From assembly GCA_964607765.1 (NCBI GenBank), contig CAZSNT010000031.1:1-64000 (forward strand): 64,000 bases of DNA, given 5' to 3'. The notes beneath the pieces were generated by a model. That model was not told the DNA's origin. It made no database searches and saw only the letters and a program-made list of their open reading frames with translations. Below, piece after piece: positions 8,552-15,870 of this stretch. Positions within the stretch are counted from its first letter, which is position 1; each line of letters opens with the position of its first letter. The DNA comes from CAZSNT01 sp964607765. GTDB taxonomy: Bacteria; Verrucomicrobiota; Lentisphaeria; Oligosphaerales; JABHEG01. The position numbers and the translations under genes are program-made.

Positions 8552-9859
8552 TCACTTCTTCTTCTTGCCCCGTTTCTTCTTTGTTTTCGGTTCCTGACGC
8601 CAGCCTGACAGCTCGTACTTGTCCGGGTGTGCAACCGGATCGATCGGCTTGGCGCTGCTCAGTTGCAGGCCTTCGTCGGGGAGAAGATTCAGCTTGCTCT
8701 TGCTGATGAACCAGGACCGTTTGAACTGCTGCCGGGAGTAGGCTGATTCCCGGGCCATGACGGCGCAGAGCGTGGCGTCTGTTCCCGTCTGTACATCGTT
8801 CACCGGCTTGCCGCTGCGTACGCTCTGGATGAGTTCCGCCAGCGCTTGCGTGCAGGGATCCGGTCTGGGGCCTTCGTGGATCCAGGCATTCTCGCCTTCG
8901 ATGAGGCCGCGGCCGTTGCTCACGCCTTTGGTGCCGACCAGCCGATCAGCCACGCGCACGTCCGTGCCGTCGATGCCGCGAGCCATGCCGATCGTGCCGA
9001 CGCTGCCCGGGTAGAAAAACTCGATGCCGACGTGGTCGTAGATGTTGCCGTAGTCGGGGGATGTGTGGAACTGACGGCCGCCGATGGCGTGGACCGTATC
9101 GGGCATGGCAGCCGTGCCCCAATTCAGAATGTCCAGACTGGGGACGAGCCGGTCGAGAACAATACCGCCGGACAGCCACGTGAAGTAGTGCCAGTTGCGT
9201 ACCTGCCATTCGACGTCGCTCTGCCCAGGCTTGCGCTTGACCACGGGCAGTGCCGGGCCGTTGTGGTAGAACTGCGCTGACACGATCGTGCCAATGGCGC
9301 CGTCCAGGATGCGGCTCATGGTCTCAATGCACGCGACGTCGCGACGCTGCAGGGGCGCGGCGATGATTGCCAGTCCCTTTTCGGCGGCCTTGGCCGCGGC
9401 ATCGGCGACCATGGCAATGCCCGCCGGGCAGACGGCCACGGGTGCGTCGGCGTACACGTGCTTGCCCTGGGCGACCGCCTCGGCTATCTGCAGGGGACGG
9501 AGGCCGGCGGGGGTTGCGATGATCACCAGGTCAACGTCGCCGAGGGCCATCAGCTTCTTGTAGCCTTCGAGGCCCGTGAAGCACCGGTTGTCCGGCACGC
9601 CGAACGCAGTCTTCAACTCCTGGAGCTGGTCTTGGAAGGCATCGGCCAGGGCGGTGACCTTGACTCCTTCCGCAGCCTTTACGCACGCTTTGGCGGCAGC
9701 CGTGCCTTGCCCGCCGCAGCCGACAACGCCGACGCGGATCGGGCCGGCCGTCTGGCCCAGAGCCAGGTTCACGCCCGGGCCAGCCAGGGCTACGGCCCCG
9801 GCGGTGGCAGCCGAGTTCCTTATCAGATCCCGGCGTGTCAGGTTCGAGTGGTCTGCCAT
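8552..9859 (-). CDS. Tat-exported Gfo/Idh/MocA oxidoreductase
   Basis: A 435-residue paralogue of the downstream gene. It has a convincing Tat signal (LTRRDLIRNSAATAGAVALAG, about residues 7-27), a Rossmann motif GVVGCGGQGTAA and a substrate domain with NWHYFTWLSGGIVLDRLVPSLDI-like pattern. The usual EKP of the family is replaced by YADAPVAV, so the conserved catalytic-loop lysine appears to be missing and activity is uncertain. The tail is a run of Lys and Arg. ATG 9859 is chosen because GGAGGA lies 6 nt upstream; the longer frame from 9910 lacks this. It is probably cotranscribed with the next oxidoreductase gene. The substrate is unknown. Confidence 0.88.
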   Translation of the reverse strand: MADHSNLTRRDLIRNSAATAGAVALAGPGVNLALGQTAGPIRVGVVGCGGQGTAAAKACVKAAEGVKVTALADAFQDQLQELKTAFGVPDNRCFTGLEGYKKLMALGDVDLVIIATPAGLRPLQIAEAVAQGKHVYADAPVAVCPAGIAMVADAAAKAAEKGLAIIAAPLQRRDVACIETMSRILDGAIGTIVSAQFYHNGPALPVVKRKPGQSDVEWQVRNWHYFTWLSGGIVLDRLVPSLDILNWGTAAMPDTVHAIGGRQFHTSPDYGNIYDHVGIEFFYPGSVGTIGMARGIDGTDVRVADRLVGTKGVSNGRGLIEGENAWIHEGPRPDPCTQALAELIQSVRSGKPVNDVQTGTDATLCAVMARESAYSRQQFKRSWFISKSKLNLLPDEGLQLSSAKPIDPVAHPDKYELSGWRQEPKTKKKRGKKKK

Positions 9860-10016
9860 GGTCGCTCCTCCGTTGATATCGAAGCGTTGCACGTTGGTGA
9901 AAAGGACCACTATAACGTGTGAACCGGGCGCGCCAATCCGGGGAACACAGAGATTGGCGCTGTGAGACGGGGGGCCGGGCAGGAGCTAGAGCCTGTCCGG
10001 AAAGCCCTCCCAGGCT

Positions 10017-10164
10017 CTGTCATTGGTCATCTGTCATTGGTCATTGGTGAGTTTTCTGCCGAAACGGGAGCCGGATTGCCCAAGATCTCACATCTGCACC
10101 AATCGAGATCGCTTCTGCGAAGTCTGTATCTCACTAATGACCAATGACTAATGACCAATGACAG
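10017..10164. repeat. 35-bp imperfect inverted repeat with TCATTGGTCAT core
   Basis: The arms 10017-10051 and 10130-10164 are reverse complements with 3 mismatches in 35 positions and enclose 78 bp. Each arm is itself built of two copies of GTCATTGGTCATT. No ORF lies inside. The structure resembles a small non-autonomous mobile element or an intergenic palindromic repeat. The remaining bases of 9860-10316 contain only this element and the GGGCAS array. Confidence 0.8.
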
Positions 10165-10197
10165 CGCCCTGAGCCCTTTCAGGACGGCATCGAGCTA

Positions 10198-10308
10198 GGG
10201 ACGGGCACGGGCACGGGCAGGGGCACGGGCACGGGCAGGGGCACGGGCACGGGCAGGGGCAGGGGCAGGGGCAGGGGCACGGGCACGGGCAGGGGCAGGG
10301 GCACGGGA
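10198..10308. repeat. Hexanucleotide GGGCAC/GGGCAG array with G-quadruplex potential
   Basis: About 18 tandem hexamers, alternately GGGCAC and GGGCAG, fill this tract. GGG runs occur every 6 nt on the plus strand with 3-nt loops, which fits intramolecular G-quadruplex formation. It lies just beyond the 3' end of the pseudopilin cluster, which reads on the minus strand, so the transcript of that cluster would carry the C-rich strand. Confidence 0.9.
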
Positions 10309-10316
10309 TGTAGGGA

Positions 10317-10505
10317 TCAGCGCAGGCGGAGGGTGTTGGCGCGAGCCTGGATCTCGTCGGCCTGACGTTTGTTGAGGTCACGCAGTGAGCGGTTCGCCTG
10401 CAGGGCGGCGCTGAGCGCCAGGAAGACGCTCGCAGCCAGGGCGAGGACGAACAGCGAGGCGAACCCCGCCTCGCGTCGTCGTGGTGTGGACTGTTTTCCG
10501 GTCAC
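10317..10505 (-). CDS. Very short pseudopilin-like protein (GspK-like position)
   Basis: A 62-residue protein with a basic N-terminus, then Gly14-Phe15 and a hydrophobic helix FASLFVLALAASVFLALSAAL, then a charged helix. This is the layout of a type II secretion or type IV pilus minor pseudopilin cut down to its N-terminal helix. It has Gly at -1 but Phe instead of Glu at +5, as GspK proteins also tend to lack Glu5; GspK itself is normally about 300 residues. Its ATG overlaps the preceding stop by 4 nt. It is the last gene of the pseudopilin run. The call rests on layout and context only. Confidence 0.55.
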   Translation of the reverse strand: MTGKQSTPRRREAGFASLFVLALAASVFLALSAALQANRSLRDLNKRQADEIQARANTLRLR

Positions 10506-10981
10506 GGTGTGTCCCCCTGTCTGCAGGCGACGATGCGTCTGTTGTGCTCGCGCAGTTTCCCGAGCACGGTTTCACGGTGAGTCAGGTGCAGGACGTAGCA
10601 GGTCGGACCGTGCGGGGTTGGTTCGCTGACGAGGCTGGCCGTCATGCCGCGAGGGATCGGGACCGTCCGGGAGTCTCCTGCGCGATCCAGAACCAGCGCG
10701 TGGTGCGTGATGCGGGCGCAGGCTGTGCCCCCTGCCAACCGTCCATCGTCGGTTGCGGCGAGCTCCGCGTCGGCGTCGTGTACGAACTCCCGCCAGGCTC
10801 TGCTCAGTATGACCGTTTCCTGAGCACCGTAGGCGAGTGTCGCGCTCGAGCTGGAGTACTTCCACGACCTGACCCCGAGCTCGAGGGCGCTCCCTGCCAG
10901 CGCCATGCCGATGCACGCGGCAAGAAGAGCTTCCTGCAAGTGCATCGGGCGGATACGGACGTGCTGTCTGTTACTGTTCAC
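10502..10981 (-). CDS. GspJ-like minor pseudopilin candidate
   Basis: A 159-residue protein with a basic N-terminus, a hydrophobic helix from residue 13 (MHLQEALLAACIGMALAGSALEL) carrying Glu17 at the +5 position, and a globular C-terminal part. The residue at -1 is Pro instead of the usual Gly, so prepilin-peptidase processing is doubtful. It overlaps the GspI-like gene by 11 nt and the next gene by 4 nt, implying tight translational coupling. Length and position resemble GspJ/PilW-type minor pseudopilins, but similarity is weak. Confidence 0.55.
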   Translation of the reverse strand: MNSNRQHVRIRPMHLQEALLAACIGMALAGSALELGVRSWKYSSSSATLAYGAQETVILSRAWREFVHDADAELAATDDGRLAGGTACARITHHALVLDRAGDSRTVPIPRGMTASLVSEPTPHGPTCYVLHLTHRETVLGKLREHNRRIVACRQGDTP

Positions 10982-11345
10982 GGCGCGGGATCCTCACACT
11001 GGCCAACAGGCGATGGTCTTGCCGGACGATCTGAAGGACGATCTCGCCCGGGCGTTTCTCGGCCGCAGCGGCGACGTGGGTGAACCGACTCAGCTGCGAA
11101 GACGCAAACTCGCTGCGCAGCAACTCGGTTGCCCGGTCAGCCGCGGCTTCGGGTTCGGCCGCGAGGCGTTCGACCACGTTGTCCATCACCTGCAGGGCGG
11201 TCTGTTGCTGCAGGTAGTGGCGCTGCATGGTGTCGTTCAGGCGGAATCCGGAGTAGGCACCGGTCAACGTCAAGCCCAGCAGGACGGTGGCAGCGACCAC
11301 CTCCATGAGGCAAAAGTCGGTGCGGCGTGTGATGCGTCCATTCAT
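10971..11345 (-). CDS. GspI-like minor pseudopilin candidate
   Basis: A 124-residue protein with an N-terminal type III signal-like segment DFCLMEVVAATVLLGLTLTG (Phe11, Glu15 at +5) and a small soluble domain, the size and layout of GspI. The residue at -1 is Asp rather than Gly. It follows the first GspF gene by 15 nt. In type II secretion, GspI, GspJ and GspK form the pseudopilus tip, which matches the gene order here. The substrate of any such machine is unknown. Confidence 0.65.
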   Translation of the reverse strand: MNGRITRRTDFCLMEVVAATVLLGLTLTGAYSGFRLNDTMQRHYLQQQTALQVMDNVVERLAAEPEAAADRATELLRSEFASSQLSRFTHVAAAAEKRPGEIVLQIVRQDHRLLASVRIPRREQ

Positions 11346-11360
11346 GAGTTGTCCCGCCGT

Positions 11361-12497
11361 CTAAAGGATGGCAAAGATGGTGTTGAACAATGAACCGGCC
11401 AGGGACCAGACGATCCAGCCGACAATGATACTGTTAGCCAGGATGCAGCAGGGCTCTGTCCAGCGGACAATCCGCCGTTGCCAGCGGTTCAGATCGTCAA
11501 TCAGCCACTGCCCCGCGGTTTGGAAGCCGTCCTGGGGGCATTCCCGTGCGGCGGCGTTACGGATCGCCCAGTCGGTCAGGTTCGTGCCGAGACGCAGGTG
11601 TTCCCATGCGTCCGGCCACGCTGTGCCGGCACGCGCGCGCGCCGCAAAACTGCTCAGCTGCCTGCGGGCCCAGGGGCTGGACATGCTCTGCGCCGAAAGC
11701 TCGGCGGCATCGGGCACGTCCACGTCAGCGGCCAGGAACGCTGCCATCGCATTGGTTGCCTGCGCGGTTGCGGTCTGTCGCAGGTACCGCCCGACCCCGG
11801 GCAGGACAAGCAGCACCGGCTCGGTAGCCCGCCGTATGCCGCCGCTTCGGCGGCTCAACAGGCAGAGGACTCGGACGGCTGCGAATGCCCCGACCAGCAC
11901 GATCAGGAACGGCGCGAACCGGTGCACGACCTCGCAGAGCAGGATCAGCGCCCGGAGTGCAGTGGACATGTTTACGCCCATCTCTTCGAACATCCTGAAG
12001 AACTTGGGGACGATGAAGATCATCACCCCCATGAGCACCGACATGAGGACGGAAAACTGGACCACCGGGTAGGTCAGGGCTGCCCGGAGTTGCGCGAATG
12101 TGCGCAGCGATCCGGTCAGGTTCCTGACCAGAAGCGGAAAGACTGTCGTCAGCTTGCCCGAGGCGTCAGCGGCGCGGAGCGCGGGGACGAAATACGGGGG
12201 CAGGTACGGGGCCATATGACGATCGAGGGCCTGATGCAGGGGGGCGCCCTGGTCGAGATCGCCCGCCAGCATGCCTACACGTTCGCGCCACTGCGCCGCC
12301 TTTGGCGAGTGGCGTGCGAGTTCCGGCTCCCGCAGCATACCCCGCAGCGTCGCGACCAGCGGCAGATCGTGCCGCAGAACACGCGCCATGCGATCCAGAA
12401 CGAACAGCGCAAAGCGTTGATCGCGACTGAGAGGCTGGCCGTCCGCCGTCATCGGTATGATGTCAAAGTTGCCCTGCACGCTGTTATGGCCTTCCAC
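11361..12497 (-). CDS. GspF/PilC-type inner-membrane platform protein (first copy)
   Basis: A 378-residue protein with the duplicated GspF layout: a cytoplasmic helical half (residues 20-165), a membrane hairpin (FSVLMSVLMGVMIFIVPKF and FAPFLIVLVGAFAAVRVLCLL), a second helical half and a C-terminal membrane segment. The motif SGKLTTVFPLL resembles the conserved SGxL/E region of GspF. These proteins link the assembly ATPase to the pilus or pseudopilus. The frame begins with GTG 12497 without a good Shine-Dalgarno; ATG 12452 is an alternative. No GspE ATPase lies nearby. Confidence 0.82.
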   Translation of the reverse strand: MEGHNSVQGNFDIIPMTADGQPLSRDQRFALFVLDRMARVLRHDLPLVATLRGMLREPELARHSPKAAQWRERVGMLAGDLDQGAPLHQALDRHMAPYLPPYFVPALRAADASGKLTTVFPLLVRNLTGSLRTFAQLRAALTYPVVQFSVLMSVLMGVMIFIVPKFFRMFEEMGVNMSTALRALILLCEVVHRFAPFLIVLVGAFAAVRVLCLLSRRSGGIRRATEPVLLVLPGVGRYLRQTATAQATNAMAAFLAADVDVPDAAELSAQSMSSPWARRQLSSFAARARAGTAWPDAWEHLRLGTNLTDWAIRNAAARECPQDGFQTAGQWLIDDLNRWQRRIVRWTEPCCILANSIIVGWIVWSLAGSLFNTIFAIL

Positions 12498-12546
12498 GGT
12501 TGTTCGTCGGTCTGTTGAGTTGTTGCGCTGTCGAGTTGTTGGCGTG

Positions 12547-13602
12547 TCAGCTCGCGGGCGCTCCCATCCGCTCGTAGAGCTGGATCATGGGGGTGAACAG
12601 GCTGAGGATAACGCTCCCCGCGACGACGGCCATGCCTGCGAACGTCAGGATCTGCCACCACACGGCAGCGCGGCGTGCGGCGGTCTGTGCTCGCTCGACG
12701 CAGTGCTCCTGCATGGCGGCCAGCTCATCTGCCAGCCCGTCTTCGCTGGTGTGACGCAGTACGAGCGCGAGCGGCTGCGGCAGGTGTGCCGCCACGGTTG
12801 CATCCGGCAGCGCAGTGCCAGTCTTGCACTGCTCACCAAGGGCGCGCAGCCTCTCGGCCAGATGATCGTCGACGGTCATGCCCGCCGAGACAGCGGCGAT
12901 GGCGTCGAGAGGCGTTCCACGGCGCAGCAGCACGGCCCAGGTGCCGCACACACGGGCCATATCGAGGTTGACCATGACCGACGCCGTGCCCGGGCAGTTT
13001 CCCAGGATGCGCTGGAGCGCTCGTCTGGAGGTCAGGGTTTCGGCTGCCAGCCACACGAGCAGCGCGATGACCGCCACGTAGGCGGCCACGACGCCCGGCC
13101 AGCAGCTGACGACCCAATCGGCCAGACCGAAAAGACAGGCGGGCAGGCCGACGAGGGGCAGTTCGGTGACTGCCTGGATATCGCGTCCGAACTGGGGCAG
13201 GTAATAGCGCAGCAGAACAAGCAGCAGCGTTACGGCGAACCCAGCGGTGAGAAGAGGGTATGCCGCGATTTCCTTGAACTGCACGGCGACGTGTGAGGTG
13301 AATCGCGCCAGTGTCGCTGCTTCGTGGAGCACCTCGGGCAGTGCGCCGCTGGTCTCGCCGCCGCGGATCAAGGCCGTGTGCAGCTTCGGGAACCACCGCC
13401 GGTGCCGGGCCAAGGCTTCCGAGAGCGCTCCGCCCTGGGCCACTTCCTCGGAGACTGCGGCCAACGCCAGCCGCAGACGGCGGTCGCTGCTGCCCTGTGC
13501 CACGCCCAGGATGGCATCGGGCAGTGGCAGGCCGGCTCGGACCAGGAGGCCCAGTTCGCGGTAGAACTCGGCCACGGGATCTGCAGTGGTGGGCGCTGGC
13601 AT
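12547..13602 (-). CDS. GspF/PilC-type inner-membrane platform protein (second copy)
   Basis: A 351-residue GspF-family protein, clearly divergent from its downstream neighbour. It shows GLLVRAGLPLPDAI near the start, the conserved IRGGETSGALPEVL block, a membrane segment YPLLTAGFAVTLLLVLLRYY with Pro, a second hydrophobic hairpin, a second GspF half and a terminal membrane segment. ATG 13602 is preferred to the longer frame because it has GGGAGG upstream and avoids overlapping the previous gene. Two adjacent GspF genes without GspE, GspD or GspG are unusual; the ATPase must be encoded elsewhere if the system is active. Confidence 0.82.
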   Translation of the reverse strand: MPAPTTADPVAEFYRELGLLVRAGLPLPDAILGVAQGSSDRRLRLALAAVSEEVAQGGALSEALARHRRWFPKLHTALIRGGETSGALPEVLHEAATLARFTSHVAVQFKEIAAYPLLTAGFAVTLLLVLLRYYLPQFGRDIQAVTELPLVGLPACLFGLADWVVSCWPGVVAAYVAVIALLVWLAAETLTSRRALQRILGNCPGTASVMVNLDMARVCGTWAVLLRRGTPLDAIAAVSAGMTVDDHLAERLRALGEQCKTGTALPDATVAAHLPQPLALVLRHTSEDGLADELAAMQEHCVERAQTAARRAAVWWQILTFAGMAVVAGSVILSLFTPMIQLYERMGAPAS

Positions 13603-13610
13603 GATAGCGG

Positions 13611-14294
13611 TCAGCCTCCCAGGTAGGTGATCATCTTGATAAGCGGCCCGAATGCCACGTGGCACAGCACGAACCCGACAAGCGGATAGGCAACCAGGCC
13701 TGCCAGCAGGAGCGCACGCGACGCAGCGGCCTCCCGGCGCAACAGTGCGGGCACGTCGAGCTGGCCCCGCATATGCTCAAGCCATCCCTGCACCACGGTG
13801 GGAAGCACGATGAAAAGTAGCAGCAATGGCACCAGCAGCAAGCGGAAGCGCCAAAAGCAGACAACCGCGCGGAACGCCGCGGCGCTCAACGGCGGCATGC
13901 TCCACCACGTTGCGGCCGCACCGGTAGTGTACATGTAGGAGGAAGCAATGAGCCCGGGCACCGCGAACACAAGACCCGGCAGACAGAACACGAGCACGTT
14001 GCGCAGCCACCGGCACAGCCCTCCCAGCCAGACCACGGCAACGGTCCACACGCTTCCGAACGTCCTGCCGTTGAGCGTGTGCCCGACTTGGTACTCCGCA
14101 GTCAGTTCATCGACTGTCCCCAGTCGGCGCAATGCTTCCAGGAAGGCCTGCTCGTCTGTCAGGCCGGTGTCGATCAGGTTGTTGGCTTGCTCCAGGAGGT
14201 GGTCTTCGAGCTCGGACAACTCGCCGGGCGAGCAAGCCGCGCGGGCGAGCATGTCCAGCCGCCATCCCCGGACGCGTTTCAGCAGGAGAAACAT
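13611..14294 (-). CDS. Membrane protein with PadR-associated HAAS/permease-prefix domain
   Basis: A 227-residue protein. Residues 20-70 (ELSELEDHLLEQANNL and EALRRLGTVDELTAEY) form the short helical domain that typically follows PadR regulators, known as permease prefix or HAAS-like. Four hydrophobic segments follow, between about 90 and 225. In other bacteria such proteins are paired with PadR and often fused to ABC permeases or FtsW; here the partner genes are GspF. Its start overlaps the end of padR by 16 nt. The function is unknown, with a sensing or assembly role inferred from the pairing. Confidence 0.75.
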   Translation of the reverse strand: MFLLLKRVRGWRLDMLARAACSPGELSELEDHLLEQANNLIDTGLTDEQAFLEALRRLGTVDELTAEYQVGHTLNGRTFGSVWTVAVVWLGGLCRWLRNVLVFCLPGLVFAVPGLIASSYMYTTGAAATWWSMPPLSAAAFRAVVCFWRFRLLLVPLLLLFIVLPTVVQGWLEHMRGQLDVPALLRREAAASRALLLAGLVAYPLVGFVLCHVAFGPLIKMITYLGG

Positions 14295-14620
14295 GGGGAC
14301 AGCTCCTGAAGATCGGACAGCGTGGAATTGACCGCGCTCCAGTGTTCGAGCTCCGTGGCAAGCTCACGCTGACCCCGGGCCGTGATCCGGTAGTAGCGGC
14401 GCTTTCGACCCGACACAGGCTTGCCCCAACGCGACGCGATCAGACCGGCCCGCTCCAAGCGGTGCAGCACGGGGTAGAGCATTCCGTCAGTCCACTGCAG
14501 TCGCTCGCGGGACAGCACACGGACCTTGCGGATGATGTCATAGCCGTAGCTCTCGCCTTTGGCAAGAATGGACAGGACAATGGGCTTCGACGATGCGGCC
14601 ACCAGTTCTTTGGATACCAT
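14279..14620 (-). CDS. PadR-family transcriptional regulator
   Basis: A 113-residue winged-helix regulator. It begins MVSKELVAASSKPIVLSIL, followed by GESYGYDIIRKV, the recognition region TDGMLYPVLHRLERAGLI and the wing GRKRRYYRITARGQREL, all hallmarks of PadR. The dimerisation helix after that is short, as in the small PadR subfamily. ATG 14620 is chosen over 14650 since homology starts there. It heads the operon with the HAAS-type membrane protein and pseudopilin genes and probably represses it from the promoter at 14680-14708. Confidence 0.92.
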   Translation of the reverse strand: MVSKELVAASSKPIVLSILAKGESYGYDIIRKVRVLSRERLQWTDGMLYPVLHRLERAGLIASRWGKPVSGRKRRYYRITARGQRELATELEHWSAVNSTLSDLQELSPCFSC

Positions 14621-14671
14621 GGTCTGTTCTCTCGTTTTCGCCGCGTCCACCGCGGCTGATGCATAGTGCGT

Positions 14672-14708
14672 CTATGTATACAATACCTAGTGTTGCTATG
14701 TATGTCAA
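14672..14708 (-). promoter_or_regulatory. Promoter and candidate PadR operator
   Basis: On the minus strand TTGACA (14703-14708), a 17-nt spacer and TATTGT (14680-14685) form a good sigma-70-type promoter. Two copies of a TATACATAG/CATACATAG motif lie within it, one overlapping the -35 box and one overlapping the -10 box. PadR proteins bind repeated ATGT/ACAT-type sites over their own promoters, so autorepression is inferred. Confidence 0.55.
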
Positions 14709-14835
14709 GAGGCAGCGAACATCCCGGTGGGTGCCGGGTACGACGATTGACGGGCTGGCCGCAGAATGGTAGGGTGGTCGAGCGCATCCGGCTGGGCCTG
14801 GCCAGTAGGGTGAGTATGAACCGATAGAGGTGTGT

Positions 14836-15684
14836 ATGGCTGCTGACAGGAAAGCCGAAATCCGGTCGCTTCTGGCGCTTGGCCCTGCCGAGGTGATACA
14901 GCGTGCGGGTGACAGGCTTGTTGTCTGCGAGACACTCGACGCGCTGCATTGGCGGTTTGCCATGGATGCAGCGGCGCTGATTCGGGGGGCCAACCGTTCC
15001 CGCACGCCTGTCTGTCTGCTGCTGCCGGTGGGGCCTCAAGGGCAGTACCCGCTGTTGGCGGACATGATCAACCGCGACGGTCTTTCGCTGGCGGACAGCT
15101 GGCTGTTCTTCATGGACGAGTACTGCGACGAAGAGGGACGGGCGCTGCCGCCGGAGCATCCGCTGAGCTTCCGGGGGGCGGCACAGAGGGCGTTCTTCTC
15201 GCGCTTGCGTGGTGCGAGCGGGCTGCGAATGGAGCAGGTGCTGTTCCCCGACGAGACAACCATCGACCGTTACGCGCAGCTCATCCGGAACGTCGGCGGT
15301 CTGGACTGCTGCTTTGGCGGGATCGGGATCCACGGACACCTGGCGTTCAACGAACCTGAACCGGGCGTGAAGCGGAAGGGCTCACGGCGTGTGCGGTTGA
15401 ACGACTTCACCGTCACGATGAATGCGATTCGTGCCGGGGTGGGCGGGAACATCGAGTGTTTTCCGCGTCACGCGCTGACAGTGGGGATGCGTGAGATTCT
15501 GAGTGCGCGTCAGCTTCGGCTCTACTGCCGCAACGGCATGGCCTGTGACTGGGCCAACACGGTCCTGCGCCTGGCGCTGTTCGGCACGCCTGGCGACGAC
15601 TACCCAGTGACGCACATCCGGGGCCTGGACTACGTGATCACAACCGACCGTGCCACGCTCGCTTCGCCGTCGTGCCTGCTGTAG
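14836..15684 (+). CDS. NagB-like sugar-phosphate isomerase/deaminase with altered motif
   Basis: A 282-residue member of the glucosamine-6-phosphate deaminase / 6-phosphogluconolactonase superfamily. The first catalytic block FMDEYC corresponds to the NagB MDEY block with the proton-transfer Asp72. The second block reads GIGIHGHLAFNEP instead of the canonical GVGNDGHIAFNEP, so His143 and Glu148 are kept but Asp141 is His. That Asp takes part in ring opening, so the reaction may differ from GlcN6P deamination. ATG 14836 has AGAGG 5 nt upstream. The gene is a single unit, divergent from padR and convergent with cimA. It is probably cytoplasmic sugar-phosphate metabolism. Confidence 0.8.
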   Translation: MAADRKAEIRSLLALGPAEVIQRAGDRLVVCETLDALHWRFAMDAAALIRGANRSRTPVCLLLPVGPQGQYPLLADMINRDGLSLADSWLFFMDEYCDEEGRALPPEHPLSFRGAAQRAFFSRLRGASGLRMEQVLFPDETTIDRYAQLIRNVGGLDCCFGGIGIHGHLAFNEPEPGVKRKGSRRVRLNDFTVTMNAIRAGVGGNIECFPRHALTVGMREILSARQLRLYCRNGMACDWANTVLRLALFGTPGDDYPVTHIRGLDYVITTDRATLASPSCLL

Positions 15685-15718
15685 CCTGAGATGGCTTGAA
15701 TGAGCTTGGAGGGGGGGC

Positions 15719-15858
15719 GTGGGGGTCGTTTTGGGCGTGGGCGGCTTGTGTGGGCGGGACCGATCTCGCTCACCCACGGCGCGAGGCCGTGGGGGTCGTT
15801 TTGGGCGTGGGCGGCTTGTGTGGGCGGGACCGATCTCGCTCACCCACGGCGCGAGGCC
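15719..15858. repeat. Perfect 70-bp tandem duplication with terminator-like hairpins
   Basis: Positions 15719-15788 and 15789-15858 are identical and head to tail. Each copy ends in an 8-bp stem, CCCACGGC/GCCGTGGG with loop GCGAG, at 15773-15793 and 15843-15863. The pair lies between the converging NagB-like gene and cimA, so the hairpins may serve as bidirectional terminators, although they lack T tracts. Confidence 0.9.
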
Positions 15859-15870
15859 GTGGGGCGTGTT

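Noticed and set aside
7369..8706. 445-codon frame opposite the first oxidoreductase
   Set aside because: Val/Ala-rich shadow that lacks structure or motif.
10148..10381. Cys-Pro repeat peptide on the minus strand
   Set aside because: Direct translation of the hexanucleotide array; no Shine-Dalgarno.
15719..15858. CRISPR array
   Set aside because: Two identical units without spacers between; no cas genes. The arrays at 1-174 and 10198-10308 were rejected for the same reason.
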